A DNA stretch of 64,000 nucleotides from Amylostereum areolatum (Eukaryota > Basidiomycota > Agaricomycetes > Russulales > Stereaceae). The stretch lies in the NCBI GenBank assembly GCA_012932865.1, contig SAXG01000023.1, positions 623,559 to 687,558 of the forward strand, written 5' to 3'. The notes beneath the pieces were generated by a model, which had not been told where the DNA came from, did no database searches, and saw only the letters and a program-made list of their open reading frames with translations. The position numbers and the translations under genes were made by a program. How positions within the stretch are numbered: position 1 is the first letter of the stretch; each line of letters starts with the position of its first letter. Shown here piece after piece: positions 47,560-60,699 of this stretch.

Positions 47560-50500
47560 TCAAAACCCCAACTGCTGCACGAAATCCTGCCACGACGCAT
47601 CCAGAACGAACGGCAGCCCCAACTCGACCATCCCAAACGGATCATGCACGTCTTCCCCCGGCGCCAACCCACCCACCAACGGCTCCGCGCCTCCGAACCC
47701 AGACTGACCCTGCGCCGCCCACGGCGAATACCCGACCTCGTACACCGACACGCCCCCCGTTCCGAGCGGGAGGGCCGCGGGCGCCCCTACCGCCCCTCCC
47801 CCCGGATACGCTTCGAAATCAGCGAAATGGAGGGGCGGGGCGGGCGGGACGACGTTGGCGTAGTCGTTGAGTAGATTGTCGACGGACATGGGCGTGCGGG
47901 TGCGCCGCACGGGCGGGCCGGGGGAGGGGGATGAAGATGCGGAGAGGGAGGCGACGGGCGTGGAGGTGGACGTTGAGGTGAACGTGGACGAGCCCGCGGT
48001 AATGGTGTGCGTCGCGCCGCAGAGGCGGTCGAGCTCTTCGGCTGTGAGCGGTGGCCCGCCGCTTTGCACTTCCCGGCGCGCCATCACCTCTCGCGCTTGT
48101 CGCTGCAACCCGCGAATCGCGTCCTTGAGTGGGACGAGGTCGGTTTCTACGTTGCGGAGGGATGAAGTGAGAGGAGTCACGTACGACGTTCTCAGTGGCG
48201 GACGTGTTTTCGTCGTTCACGCCGTGCTCTACCACCGCGAGCGCCTTCTCGAGCACCTCCATCGATGCCGGCGCTAGATTTGAGCTCGCCGCCGTACACA
48301 CGAGCAAGCACATCACGATCTGTCCCGCCCATATCAGCAATTTGCGCCACGCCAACCTCATACGCACGAAGCACTCACCGCGGCAGACAGTACCTTGGAT
48401 GTTGCGAGGTTCGACGTACGGAACATCTCCGGCGCCCGCGCCATGGCGAGGCGCGACGCCTCGACGATGCGGTACGCCGCGCGGAACAGCGCCATCACCG
48501 ACGCGCCGAACTTGTGCTTGACGGGATCCAACGGGCGTTCTCTGAGCGCCTGCGCAAAGTACGCGCGATGAATGTTGAGCAGCGCTACCCAGACCCGAAC
48601 CGAGTCAAAGTCGAACCGAGTCAGTTCTGATCTCCGTTTCCAGTCGGAGAATAGGGATACCGCAGGAGTGCAGGGAAGGGTGGCGCGTGGCACGGTGGAG
48701 AGAAGGGAAGTGAAGGAGACTCACCCCACTCCTTCTGCGAGAGCACCAACCAGCGCTTGAGTACAAGATACGTCCCGGGCTGCTCTGGCACCCCGCTCTC
48801 CGCACGCAGATACTCCGGTACGGCGAACTCGCGCAACTTTTGGTCGAGCTCGAGGATCGTGCTGTACCGCGGCGGCTTGGCTGCGAACGCGGTGGAGAGA
48901 ACGTGATGAAGCAGCTGGGAGAACAGGTTGCTCCACCGGGCGACTACGTAACGTGGATCGGATGACGATAAGATTCAATGTAAGTAAGTAAATCGGATCC
49001 GATGGAGAGGGAAAGAAGACGCACAGCCCATGCTTTGCGCCCCGTTGGGCTCGATGAAGATCTCCGTGTCAGGCGGAAGATCACAATCGACGAAGTTGAG
49101 ATTGGTGCTGGGCGGTCGACCAAAAGTAAAGCTCTGCAGGCGATGCCCTTAGCCACCCAGCATGTGGGGAAGTGTACACCGGACGAGAAACACAGACTCA
49201 CCGTCCACGTATCGACGGCAAACAGATGCCAGAAGACGCGTGAGCGATACCCACTTTCATTCTCGCCGAGTCTGAACCTCGACGCGTTCACATCTACACC
49301 GCGCAAAAATCCGAACCCAAAGCCCGCGCACATCGTCAACGACCGCGCTATCCTCGAGTGGAGACCCAGGAAGACGAAAGCGACGTACGGAGTCCGATCT
49401 GCATCATCAGTGCATCAGAGCTACGAGCGCCGCGGTTAAAATATCATAGACACAAGTCCCAAAACGCACGCTATGACCCATCTGCACGGCGAGTCCGAGG
49501 TACATCCACGCTCTCGAGCAGCCCGTCGGCACCAAGCTCACGTCGCGCATCTGCAGAAACTGCGCCATGTAACACTGGTGATGGTCGTCGGCGTGGTCAG
49601 CATTCGCCACTTGACTTTAACGCGAGGAAGGGATCCGGGGGGAAAGATCGCCGGAATACGCACCATGACTTGCACGGACATCACCGTCGTCGTCACGGTC
49701 GGCGAATCGAACGTGAGTGCGACGCGCGCGAGCACGAAGAATTCGTACGCCTCGACGTCGTCCTTGGATGCTGGGACGAGCAGCTTCGTGATGGCGATCG
49801 TAATGAAAAGCAGCGCGAGGGCGTGCGAGGGCGGTGGAGCGCGTTCGTACGTTCTGCACACCCGTCAGCGACCACACAAAAACAGCCAAAAAAAGGTAGA
49901 CAGACGCACTTTGAATGGTACACCGCCCCGACAACGTCCCGGAGCAGCTGCTCGCGGCTCATCGACGACGGTCTACACACATCGTGCATCAGCGCCCACT
50001 CCTCAGACTGATCGGTAACAAGCGAGCCGTGCACGCACATGTACGTCGCGTGCTCGAGGAAGAGCTCGCAGAGGCGCTGGGCCTCGTCCAACGGGGGCAG
50101 GTGGCAGAGGACGAGGTCGCGGACCTCGGGCGCGATCTGGTCGGTCGTCGCCTCGGGGAAGGGTACAGCGAGGATGCGCTCGTCGAGGCGAGTGCAGTCC
50201 CAGAAGCCGGGTTTGCTGTTTTCGAGCGTGGCCTGAGGGAGGTGGTCAGGACCGGTGCTGAGCGGACTGAATGCTGTGGACTTTGCCTGTAAGAGATACT
50301 GGAGATGTTCGAGGTCGGTAAATTGAGTGAATACTATGGCTTAGAGGGGATATACTGACCTCGCCGCGGGCGGTGGAGCCATAGAAACGCGCCTCTCCTT
50401 GCGAGCCTATGCTCAAAGTCCCTGCACGATATCAGGTCAGGGAACCCTCCGAGAGATAAACAAGAATTGGGACAATGAAAATGCGAGGATCGCATGGCAA

Positions 50501-51307
50501 AATCGCACCCGGTGCTTGCGGTTTAGCGTCACGCCACTGGCCCGGGGTCAGAGTCCTCCCTGCTCGGATTCGCGCGCACATTGTTGGGGGGTATATAGCG
50601 GACTCCGGAGTTGTGAATTCCCCGGACAACTTACCGAATGCGTCGATGAATTCATCGTTGGGCGCGGAGGGCGTTGTGCTGGTGGAGAATGCGACGGCGG
50701 GGGGTTCCGGGACTGGAGGAGAATTGGAGGGATCGGTGCCGTCGCGGAGGAGGGGGTGGCTGTCTTCAGAGACGGTGGCTTGAAGGGAGCCCAGGCCGTG
50801 TTCGAGTTCGCGTATGCGACGGGTCATGCGGTCGATGCGTGCATGGAGTTCTGTGGTGTTGGCGAGGACATATCTGCAGGGCGGGTTGAGCGGTGGGTGG
50901 CATAGGTCGAAAGAAACACACTTGTTATTCATACGGCCAGTCGCCAGCGAGCCTGTTTAAGTGTAAATCCTAAGCTGGCACTGCACGGACAAATGACGCA
51001 CCGTTTGGACAGATCTCTGCGCATCCCCGCTTGGTACATGTCTCGCACGGAACCTTGCAGCATCTCGTCCATCCAAATCATTATAGATGAAGGAGAGGAG
51101 AACGGCGCACCTTGCGGTCGCATCGAAGCTTGAGCCTGAGCGATGCGTGGTGAGTACTGAGTGAGCGCGCGCGGGGATTCTTGAGAGATGCGGGGACGCT
51201 GACCTGCGACACTCCGCACAGGATACGGGAACACGGCCGGGCCGACGACGCTGCTTCTGGGGCTCGTCTGCCTTTTCTTTTCCTTTGGATGAGGATGAGG
51301 GATTCAT
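47560..51307 (-). CDS. Zn2Cys6 fungal transcription factor
   Basis: Nuclear DNA-binding regulator. The 5' exons are clear: 51307-51204, 51135-51111, 51053-51002, then an exon ending GRMNNK spliced to YVLANTTELHARIDRMTRRI (linker and coiled coil). They assemble the zinc cluster CAECRRLKLRCDRKVPCETC followed by TKRGCAEIC. The middle holds the fungal-specific TF domain: CELFLEHATYMCVHGSLV, MRDVSLVPTGCSRAWMYLGL then AVQMGH, and GYRSRVFWHLFAVDTW. The C-terminal exon 48180-47560 is Ser/Pro/Gly rich and ends FVLDASWQDFVQQLGF. Many short introns lie between; internal borders are not all resolved. A mushroom-typical subgroup (PGRVPVSCAECRR). Targets unknown; neighbouring transport genes are candidates. 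Confidence 0.9.
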
Positions 51308-52160
51308 TGTCGTTCATGGGTGATGGGTACCGTCGAACTCGCGTTTCTGTAACCCATCTTCCCCGGCGGTCATCTCTCCGGATGCTGCTCATCAATTGAG
51401 CGTCCGTCTGGGGTTAGGGTTTCAGCGTCTTGCCTCCTCCCTCCATCCTCCTCGCATTTTATTTTTTGATCGACCTCCATGAACATGGTTTCCCCGTCAC
51501 TGTCTCTAGACGCCAGGAAAACATACATAATCCGTGTCCGAATCGGCTCGGCGTACAGGCCTCTCCAACCCCGGTGGCACCAGCACTCAAGCGCCACGAC
51601 AGCCCGGCATCCAACTTGCCTTTTCTCCACGGCTCACCCAAGACTTGGTCTGTGATCGGGGCATCCGACATCGAAGCACCAACTTGCGCCTTTCATTCCA
51701 GCCCATCGACAGATTGGACTACCTCGCGTGGCGGCGGCTGATATCGCCCAACGTCACGAGGCGCTTCCTTCTCGTTGTCTTTGGTAGCCCTCGGGATGGC
51801 TTTCCGCGCTTCTCTACCCACGGCTAGCTCGACCTACCTAGCCGACCTGTGCGGAGGGAGTCCTATCTTTCAGAAGTACTTGGGCGTGGCTGGTGTCTGT
51901 GCTGGATGCTGTGAGTCAGTGCTGGAAAGTGCCGGGAGAAGGGGGTGACAACTGGGAACTGATGCATGCTGGACGCTGATTACAGCAGGCGTAACCGATC
52001 TTCGGATTCCTCCACACATTGGCCTTCCATTCATCCCGGCATACTCTGTCAAATATCTTCTCCGCTATATATAAGTCATGACCCCCCGCCTCCTTTCCGA
52101 TCTATTACCCCGCCAAGCTCCCCCACCCTTCTCCTCTCCCTCACGCTCGCTCCCGCCGCC
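51308..52160. promoter_or_regulatory. Divergent promoter region, regulator and DUF2235-A
   Basis: About 850 bases between divergent starts. A TATA-like TATATATAAG lies at 52066-52075, about 95 bases before the DUF2235-A start, with C/T-rich sequence between. Confidence 0.55.
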
Positions 52161-54288
52161 ATGGCCGACGCCCAGAAATCCCGCAGCGACATCGTCCAAC
52201 CTACCGCTACCCGTACCAGGCAGAAACCAACGCCCCTCGTTCACACCCCCTCTAGGCACTCCAGCGAACCCATGAAGTCTCCCGCATACTCCTCGCCCGG
52301 AGGCATCTCTCCAACTACCTCGGAAGACTCTCAACAAGACGATCCCACCGTCATTCCACGCTCCCATGACTATCGCACGCTTGTCTTGTGTTTCGACGGC
52401 ACCGGCGACTCCTTCGATGCCGATGTACGTGCCATCAGTGGCTCGTCAACTGTCGATCACTCTTTGATCTAACCCTCCTTCAGAACTCAAACATCGTCCA
52501 TTTCTTCTCAATGCTGAAGAAGGATGATCCAAGCCAGCAAATGGTCTACTATCAGGTTGGCCAATCAATCACCGGATTCCGTTTTCCCACCCTTACATTC
52601 TTGCCATCAGGCCGGTATTGGCACGTACACTATCCCGCAGATCGCCACCCCTCTCATGGCCAAGATATCAAAGGCAATTGACATGGCCGTCGCTAACAAT
52701 CTAAACGCGCACGTCATGGGTCAGTTTACTTAGCAAATGCCTGCGTTCGATTAACTGACGTCCACCTAGGTGGATACGAATTTCTGATGCAAAACTGTGA
52801 GTATATGCGCGCCTCCCATTTCCCATTCAACTGATTGTCGTGTAGACCAAGCTGGTGACAAGATCTGCATTTTTGGCTTCTCTCGAGGCGCATATACGGC
52901 TCGTGCGCTGGCAGGCATGGTTCACAAGGTCTGTTTATTTTCTTCTTTGTACGTGGCCTCTATCTTACATTGGAGCATTTTCTAAGGTCGGACTGTTGCC
53001 CACATGCAACCACCAACAAGTTCCATTTGCGTACAAGATGTTTACCCGCGAAGATGAGGTGGGCTGGAAGCAGAGTCGCGCTTTCAAGAAAGCCTTTTCC
53101 GTTAACGTGGAGATCGAGTTTATGGGCGTTTGGTAGGTTACACGGTCTTCTTATTATACAACATGGCGCATATACTCACCTGTCGAAACAGGGATACCGT
53201 TGCCTCTGTCGGCATCTTTCCCCGACGTCTTCCCTTTACAACTTCCAATAGCTCAGTTCGCTTCTTCCGCCATGCGATCTCACTCGATGAGCACCGGGCC
53301 AAGTTCCAGTCAAATCACTGGCATCGCTCTCCACCCGATGCTCACTCTCTTGGCGTCGCCGGAGGTGAAATGCCACGCTCCAATCAACAGGGCGGTGCGC
53401 CAAAAACCGACCCCCACCATTACCATCACCATCCAGGCCGTCACGGTCGTATGCCAAAGACTCATTCCAGCCGGCACTTCGAACGGCAATTTGACGACGG
53501 GGACTGGGAAACTGACGTCCTGGAGGTTTATTTCGCCGGATGCCATTGTGGTAAGCTGTTCTCGCCTTTTAACATCGCCTATACTGATGGATATACCTGT
53601 AGACGTTGGTGGGGGCTCTGTGAGCAACGAAACCCGTCATAGCCTCGCCCGTATCCCCCTGCGCTGGATGATTCGTCAATGTTTCCTTGCGGGAACTGGC
53701 ATTCAATTCCACCGCAGCTGTTTCGTCAAGGTCGGGATTCACCCCGACCACCTCTATCCGTTCGTCAGGCCACGCCAGCCTGCACTCTACGCTTCCCCAA
53801 GCACCGTTGACCGCGTCGTCAAGCAATCCAAGCATGAGTCGGAGCCTTCGAACGAAACGCTCAAAGATGAGCTCGAGGAGGATCGGGCATTGACCCCGAT
53901 AGTGATGGAGATGACAGAGGAGGAGGAGGACCTGAGGGACGCGTTGAGCCCGATCTACGACCAGCTCGAATTGTCGAAGGGATGGTGGTCCTTGGAGGTT
54001 ATCCCGTTGAAGCATCGCGTCCAGAAAGATAGCCTCAAGTGGAAGAAGCAGTACAGGTGTGTTCGTCCTTGTGTTCCGCTTTTATGGCGCGGTGACTGAC
54101 GCGATGTATCTGCATTTGTTCGTAGGATCAACCTTGGGAAGCCTCGTAAGATCCCGAGGAACAAGCACGGCGAGGATGTGATTCGAGTGCATCGGTCCGT
54201 GCGGATACGCATGGAAGCGGAGGGACTCGAGGGCGGGAAGTACGTTCCCAAGTCGAAGTTCCCGATCGAGCCGACGTGGGTGGATTGA
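52161..54288 (+). CDS. DUF2235 alpha/beta-hydrolase-like protein, copy A
   Basis: Exons 52161-52424, 52484-52555, 52611-52719, 52770-52796, 52846-52928, 52987-53132, 53192-53550, 53603-54056 and 54126-54288; 1677 nt, 558 residues. DUF2235 proteins have an alpha/beta-hydrolase fold; bacterial relatives include phospholipase effectors, and fungal ones are uncharacterised. Features: TLVLCFDGTGDSFDAD at the start of the domain, the nucleophile elbow ICIFGFSRGAYTARALAG (G-x-S-x-G), then VGLLPTCNHQQVPFAYKMF, a candidate Asp in GVWDTVASVG, and FFRHAISLDEHRAKF with a possible catalytic His. A His-rich loop (HHYHHHPGRHGR) and an acidic EEEEDLRDALSPIYDQL follow. The N-terminal 70 residues are low-complexity. 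No signal peptide. Confidence 0.9.
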
Positions 54289-55297
54289 ACTTCGTGCGTT
54301 GGGATGCGTGAGCACTTCCGTTCTCCATTCGCACTTGGTTCGTGCTCGTTCGACCAGTCGACCTTCTTGGCACCCTCTACTTTATGCGTCATTCCTATAG
54401 TCTAAGTACGTATATTTCCATACGCTGTACGCGCGTTCCTTTCCTGTGTAGGATTAGTTGGCTGTGTACATCTTGGTTCCACACTGTAAGTACAATGTCA
54501 TGTCCAAGTTTTACTCCATCGCGTGATAACTCACGTGCTACCTAAACATCGGTTCGTCCTCCGACGCGTCTGTTCCTCCTCCCACGACTACAAAATTCCC
54601 ACATCCCACTACCAGCACCGGCGTGTCATTCAGTGTCAACCCATGGCTCCGCAAGTCTTGGAATGGATACGACTTGGAGTCGCCACAGCCTGCTGACCAC
54701 AATTGGCCCCGACTCATCTCCAAGACTCCCATCCTGGCCAGTCATTTCCGTTTCATTTGCGCCGTCGACTTCTTTTCGCCGTGCATGACCTCGTCTTCTC
54801 GTAGACCCAGGCTGCGCCGCATCCATGTATGTACTCATGCACTGCACTTTTCATACAAAAGTTGCACACGTTGCCTTCGGCGTTCTGCTTGCATGGCGCG
54901 TGTTTGATGGTTTGGTAAAGCCCGCGTAGGTTGGCAGCCTCTCGACGTTCTTGTCGACAGCAGACTTGATCTAAGCCCCGTGGCCGCCGCTATCTATTGC
55001 GTAAGTAAGTATCATGCACTGACATGGACATGCCTGCCAGTGGCTCGAATGGAAGATTGTTCTATGCTGCCATGCAGGCCCTATCTATCCCCCGGCGGTT
55101 CTCAACATAGCCTCCTCCCAGCCTGAAGTTATTCTCATCCATTCGGCTTCTGCCTCGTTCCCGATACCGAGGTGCACCGGACGTCGTCCTTATAAAAGGC
55201 CCGGGTGCAGCGCTTGAATCGCCACTTCGACATCTTCCTCAAGAACCCCCGCATTCTCCTACTTACCCCGGATTTCGCACGGAATCTTCAGACCGGC
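54289..55297. promoter_or_regulatory. Spacer between the DUF2235 copies
   Basis: About 1 kb. TATAAAAGGC at 55191-55200 lies about 107 bases before the copy B start and is a good TATA box. The remainder has no supported gene. Confidence 0.55.
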
Positions 55298-57287
55298 ATG
55301 GCTAGCGACGGAAACGGAAGCCCTTCGACTCTCACGAACGGGTCCGTGTTCGCCCAGGTCAGCGAGCAGACTGTACCCCCGGACCATGCCTATCGGACGC
55401 TTGTGCTATGCTTCGACGGCACGGGGGATTCGTTCGATGCCGATGTACGTGCCATGTCTACTTCCTATATGCTACTGCCACGGACGTCGCTGACGGAGCG
55501 CGGTGCGACGCAGAACTCGAACATCGTGCAGTTGTTCTCCATGCTAAAGAAGGATGACCGGAGCAAGCAGATGGTGTATTACCAGGTACTGTGTACCGGT
55601 CCTCCCGCTCCTCTCCCTTTTCGTTCACTAACGCGCCGCGAATGATTACTGAAAGGCGGGCATCGGGACGTACACGATTCCGGAAATCGCGACGCCCCTC
55701 ATGGCGAAAGTGTCCAAGGCGATCGACATGGCCGTCGCGAAGGATCTCGACGCGCACGTTATGGGTTGGTCTACCGTTCTTTCTTTCTTATACAACATAG
55801 TATCTCAACAAAGGACCCGTAGGTGGATACGAGTTCTTGATGCAAAACTACCAGGCCAACGATAGGATCTGCATATTCGGATTCTCAAGGGGCGCATACA
55901 CCGCCCGTGCGCTTGCAGGGATGATTCACAAGGTTCGCACCTCCCCAGGTAATGCATGGTATGTGGTCGGCGGCTGATAATGTAGTGGCATTCAGGTCGG
56001 CCTGCTTCCAACGTGCAACCATCAACAAGTGCCGTTCGCATACAAGATGTTTACGCGGGACGACCCCGTGGGGTGGAAGCAGAGCAACGCGTTCAAGAAG
56101 GCCTTTTCCATAAACGTGGAGGTGTACTTCATCGGCGTCTGGTGCGCATCTTATTTCTCCCCTTGGACACCTTGACCTTTTTTTGACCTTCGGCTTCGGC
56201 GATTTGCTCTGGTAGGGACACCGTCGCTTCTGTCGGCCTCATCGCCCACCGCCTGCCCTTCACCGCGTCGAACAAGGCCGTGCGCTTCTTCCGACACGCC
56301 ATCTCGCTCGACGAGCACCGCGCGAAGTTCATGTCGAACCACTGGCAGCCGTCATCTCAGGAGGATCATAATCTGGGCGTAAGTGACGACGCCATGCCGC
56401 GGTCGAACAGGCTAGAGGGGCCCCCGCGTGTGCACCCGGAGCACGCGTTCCATTATCATGAGAGCGGTGCGCATGGGAAGGGCAAGTTGAAGGAGGCAGA
56501 GCGAATGTATGACTCGCTGGAGGCCGACGCGACGGAGCGGCATAATTGGGAAACGGACGTGCTAGAGGTATATTTTTCAGGGTGCCATTGCGGTATGTCC
56601 GTTTCAGTCTCCGATCTACCTGGTACGGCTGGTTGCTGATGGTCGAATGCCGCACAGACGTGGGGGGTGGATCGGTGCCCAACGGCACGCGCCACAGCCT
56701 CGCGCGCATCCCCCTCCGTTGGATGATCCGCCAGTGTTTCCTCGCGGGTACGGGCATCCTGTTCCACCGCGACGCGTTCGCCGAGATCGGGCTCGACCAT
56801 TCGCGTCTTTGTCCCGTGGTCGCGCCCCGCCCGGTGGCGGAGGACGGGCAGTCAATGCACGGCAGGAAGCCTACGGAGGGGACGCTGGTGGATGCAGATG
56901 CAGAGGATGCTCCTGGGAAGTTGTCCGAGGAGGAGGAGGACCTGCGCGACGCCCTGAGCCCGATATACGACGAGCTTCAGATATCGAAGGGATGGTGGAT
57001 CCTCGAAGTCCTCCCGCTCCGACACAAGGTACATCATGCAGTGGAACGCAAGTTTACCATGGAATGGATGTGCGCGCTTCCCTCCTCCTTCGCATACGTC
57101 GAACTATGCTGAACACTTGCTTCTCAGAATGAATCTGGGGCGGGCGAGGGACATTCCGCGTCATATGCCGCTTCACGTGCACCGGTCGGTGAAGACGAGG
57201 ATGGAGGCGGCCGAGGATTTGGAGGGCAAGAGCTTGAGGTACACCCCGAGGTCGACGTTCTCCGCTGACCCTATCTGGGTGGACTAA
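55298..57287 (+). CDS. DUF2235 alpha/beta-hydrolase-like protein, copy B
   Basis: Tandem paralogue of copy A. Exons 55298-55444, 55514-55585, 55656-55764, 55823-55932, 55996-56141, 56216-56592, 56658-57069 and 57128-57287; 1533 nt, 510 residues. It shares LVLCFDGTGDSFDAD, ICIFGFSRGAYTARALAG, GLLPTCNHQQVPFAYKMF, FFRHAISLDEHRAKF and the end DPIWVD with copy A. Exons 2, 3 and the VGLLPTC exon have identical lengths (72, 109 and 146 nt). Copy A splits the GYEFLMQNYQA segment by an intron while B has it in one exon. The N-terminus is shorter and differs, as does the His-rich loop. Likely the same biochemical role with different regulation. Confidence 0.9.
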
Positions 57288-58101
57288 ACCTCCGCCACGG
57301 AGGGCCCAGTGATGGTTGCCTGTTCTAAAGGGGCTGTTCGTGAACGATGGACTGGTATATCAGCGCTGATTCCAAGATATGTTCGTCATGCATGTGCCGA
57401 TGGTAGCCCGATGGTAGGACATTCAGAGATGGTCAAGCGTTTTTATGCCAACGGGCTCTTGATCTGGTTCCCCATGGTAGGGTTCTTGCTTACTTACTGG
57501 ATGTTTCTCGTTGGAACCCGACATATTGTGCGCAGTCGACGTTCTGGTCTTCTGGTGGAACGCGGTCATGTGAGATGCGCGACCTGCGGCCGAACGCAAC
57601 GGAGCCTATCGGAAATCCCGGCAAATGAACGTCAATGTGTTGCGGAATCTATGCGTCAACGTACCAACCAAACATGTCATCAGACGTTCCGCCGGCGCCG
57701 ACTTGGTTTTTTTCTGCCGCCGCTCCACAACGTTCGTACTTTGTTCGTACTCTCTACTTCCGGTCAATGCTGGCGCCTCTAGGACATGTGGATCTCATGG
57801 AACCTCCCTAGGCTCGTTTCGTTCTCGACGTCGACTTTGATCTGTGGGGGTCGTGGACTCTCGTGGACTCGTGCGCTGCTTTTTCTTGGCAACAACCGTC
57901 GCTTGAAACTGGCTCGGGAGGCCAGGGGCAACGCCTACCTCTCAAATTCCTTGGCACACCTCGAGTCGCATTGTTTTAGCGGGGTATAAAGACCTCTGGC
58001 GCTGCGCAGTCCTCAGATATCCCTCCATCCTCCTCTCTTTTGCCCTGGTGGCCGTCTGTCTGTCGTTTCGTCTGTCTTGTACGTCCCGGGGATTCTTCCA
58101 A
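57288..58101. promoter_or_regulatory. Fungalysin upstream region
   Basis: About 810 bases. TATAAA at 57985-57990 lies roughly 115 bases upstream of the fungalysin start and is a plausible TATA box, followed by C/T-rich sequence. A 157-codon open frame at 57309-57782 lacks motifs. Confidence 0.5.
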
Positions 58102-60699
58102 ATGGCCAACTTTTCGCTCCTTTTCTCCTCCGTCCTTCTGGCTGTGTTTGCATCGTCGGCCTTGGCTGCGCCGTGGCCCGCATCGAGCAAGCACGGGACG
58201 CATAGCGTCCGTCACGTCGGCCGGGATTTGGCCGTTCGGCTCGAGTCTTACCACCCGCCGTCATCGTTCGAGGTATGCCATCTTCCTACGCGATATTTTC
58301 GATCTTAACCGCGATGTTGGCGAAATAGACGTTTGGTGCACGAGGGCTCGACCACCCCCACGCGAAACGGGAAGGATTTGATCTCAAGACGGCGGCGATG
58401 TCGTACATCCAGAACAAGCTTGCCCTCGACAACGATACCCTTCATTGGCATTCTGGATACGCTGGTCCTGTGTCGCAGCACGCTTTCCTCAAGCAGCAGA
58501 GCAACGGCATTCCTTTTGCGAACGCAGTGGCCAACGTCGCGTTCAATCAGGATGGGAAGGTCTCTGCGTTTAGTTCGTCTTTCGTACAGCCTTGTAAGTT
58601 CCAGGTCTCCACAAATCGGTTGATCCTTTCGCTGATTTTTGGGCCAGCCTCTATTGCTCCCTCAACGCCTTCTGTAACCCTTGATGACGCCGCCACTACT
58701 GCTGAACAACTCTTGGATGCAACTCGCACGAACCACACGTCGACATTGGAATACCTTGTTCTGGACGACGATACCGCCGTTCTGACTCACGTCATGCAGG
58801 TGAGGAACGAGGAGACCGGGGCGTGGATGGAGGCCTTCGTCGATGCACACAACAATCAAGTCGTTTCCGTCACTGACTTCATCGCCCATGCCACGGTATG
58901 CCTATCCCCGCATGCCCTCCGTCAAGTCGCTCATATGATATGATTTTCTCCGTTGCAGTTCCGTGTTGTGCCTGCCACAAGTCAAGACCCTGACGCCGGA
59001 TTCCAAACTGTGGTCAATCCTGAGATCGCGGCAGCTTCTCCTGATGGCTGGAATACTCTCGCCGGCGCCGATACAGGAACTACTTCGTATGTTTCCATTC
59101 AGATCTTCATATCCCCATCGTCTGACTTCACGACACAATCGAAAGGGGAAACAATGTCATCACGTTCAAGACCAACCAGCGTACCGGCGTTGCCAAGCAG
59201 ACCGCCGCTGGCCAGTTCGTCTTCAACGCCGACGATACGCTCTCCCCGACCTTGGCCGAAAACCTGAACGCTGCCCTTACCAACGCATTCTTCATCGTCA
59301 ACACCGTCCATGATACCGCTTACTTGTACGGCTTCACCGAGGCCGCGTTCAACTTCCAGAACGATAACCTCGGCAACGGTGGCAAGGCGAACGACCGTGT
59401 CCTCGTCAGTGTGCAGGACAAGTCGGGTACCGACAACGCCGACTTCGCTACGCCCCCTGAGTACGCGCTCCTTCCCGTTTGTCGTCGTAGCATGCTGATG
59501 AGGCCGCGCTTCAAGTGGTCAGAACGGCGAGATGCGCATGTTCCTGTGGGACCTTACCAACGTACGCCTCTTTGTGCTCCAGTTGACCTGCCAATCAGTA
59601 ACGTCTGCTTGCAGCCCGGACGCGATGGTGCCCTTGAGAACGACGTTGTCGCCCACGAGATGACGCACGGTATCACGAACCGCATGACAGGCGGTGGCAC
59701 CGGTCGCTGCCTCCAGACTACCGAAGCTGGTGGAATGGGCGAGGGTTGGTCCGACGCTTTCGCTGAGTACGTTTCTTTTTTGTACGCTCATTCTGTGAAT
59801 TAAACGGCTGGATGACAATAGGTGGATGGAACAGACCGCCGCGATCTCTGACTTCGCCGTGGGCGGGTACGTTTCTGGCCAGGCCAACGGTCTCCGGGCG
59901 TTCCCATACTCGACGTCTGCGTGAGTACCTGCATACTCTCCTAGGGACGAGGTCTCATAAATTCGTACAGGAAGGTCAACCCTTTGACGTATTCGAGCAT
60001 CGGCGACTTGAGTGAAGTTCATTGTATGTCGCAAGGCTCGCTCGTATGCTTCTGTACATATGCTGACCAAAAGGTTTTCTGCAGCTATCGGCGAGTCCTG
60101 GGCGAACATGCTCCACAATGTCCTTGCGACCCTGGTGGATGCGCACGGCTTCGCTACTGATGCACTGACAAACCCTGAGTAAGATGTTCAGCCAGTTTGC
60201 TCGGGCCCTTTCTAACTTTGTTGCCCTCGTCTACAGCAGCACCTCCGGCAACGTTGTCTTCATGCACCTCTTCATTGATGCGTTGGCCATCCAACCTTGC
60301 AACCCGATCTGTATGTCTTACCTTACCACTGATTGAACCTCATCTCTGACTCGATATCCAGTCCCCACCGCTCGTGACGCCATCATCCAGGCCGACGCCA
60401 ACCGCTTCAATGGCGCGAATGAGTGCTTGCTCTGGACTGCATTCGCGAGCCGCGGCCTTGGTCTTAACGCTGCCGACCATGTGGATGATTTCACCGTCCC
60501 CGCGAACTGCCAGAATGGCACCACGACAACGACGGGTACCACGGCAGGCACTGGCTCTACGTCGACCAAGGGGTCTACCACGACCTCTGCGGGCACCACG
60601 ACGGCTTCGAAGGCTGCCAAGGGATCCGGGAGGAACAAGAACAAGTCGGCTGGCTTGTCCATCCTGGACATCTTTGGTGGGAACGCGAGGACTCAGTGA
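58102..60699 (+). CDS. Fungalysin, extracellular metalloprotease (M36)
   Basis: Secreted zinc endopeptidase made as a proenzyme. Twelve exons: 58102-58272, 58329-58593, 58648-58895, 58959-59086, 59146-59460, 59516-59561, 59615-59766, 59822-59920, 59971-60023, 60085-60178, 60237-60310 and 60362-60699; 1983 nt, 660 residues. Signal peptide [20 protein letters not shown], then the FTP-type propeptide (from about residue 60 to 240). Catalytic [17 protein letters not shown] holds HExxH, and the third zinc ligand Glu is in [20 protein letters not shown] and [11 protein letters not shown] are also typical. A Thr/Ser/Gly-rich linker and Lys-rich tail ([10 protein letters not shown]) extend beyond the catalytic domain. 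Used for extracellular protein degradation. Confidence 0.95.

Noticed and set aside
52161..57287. DUF2235 pair as an assembly duplication
   Set aside because: The copies differ in intron content, N-termini and loops, so they are genuinely diverged paralogues.
57309..57782. 157-codon open frame before fungalysin
   Set aside because: No motif, no splice logic, overlaps the likely promoter with a TATA box. Composition is unlike the neighbouring genes.
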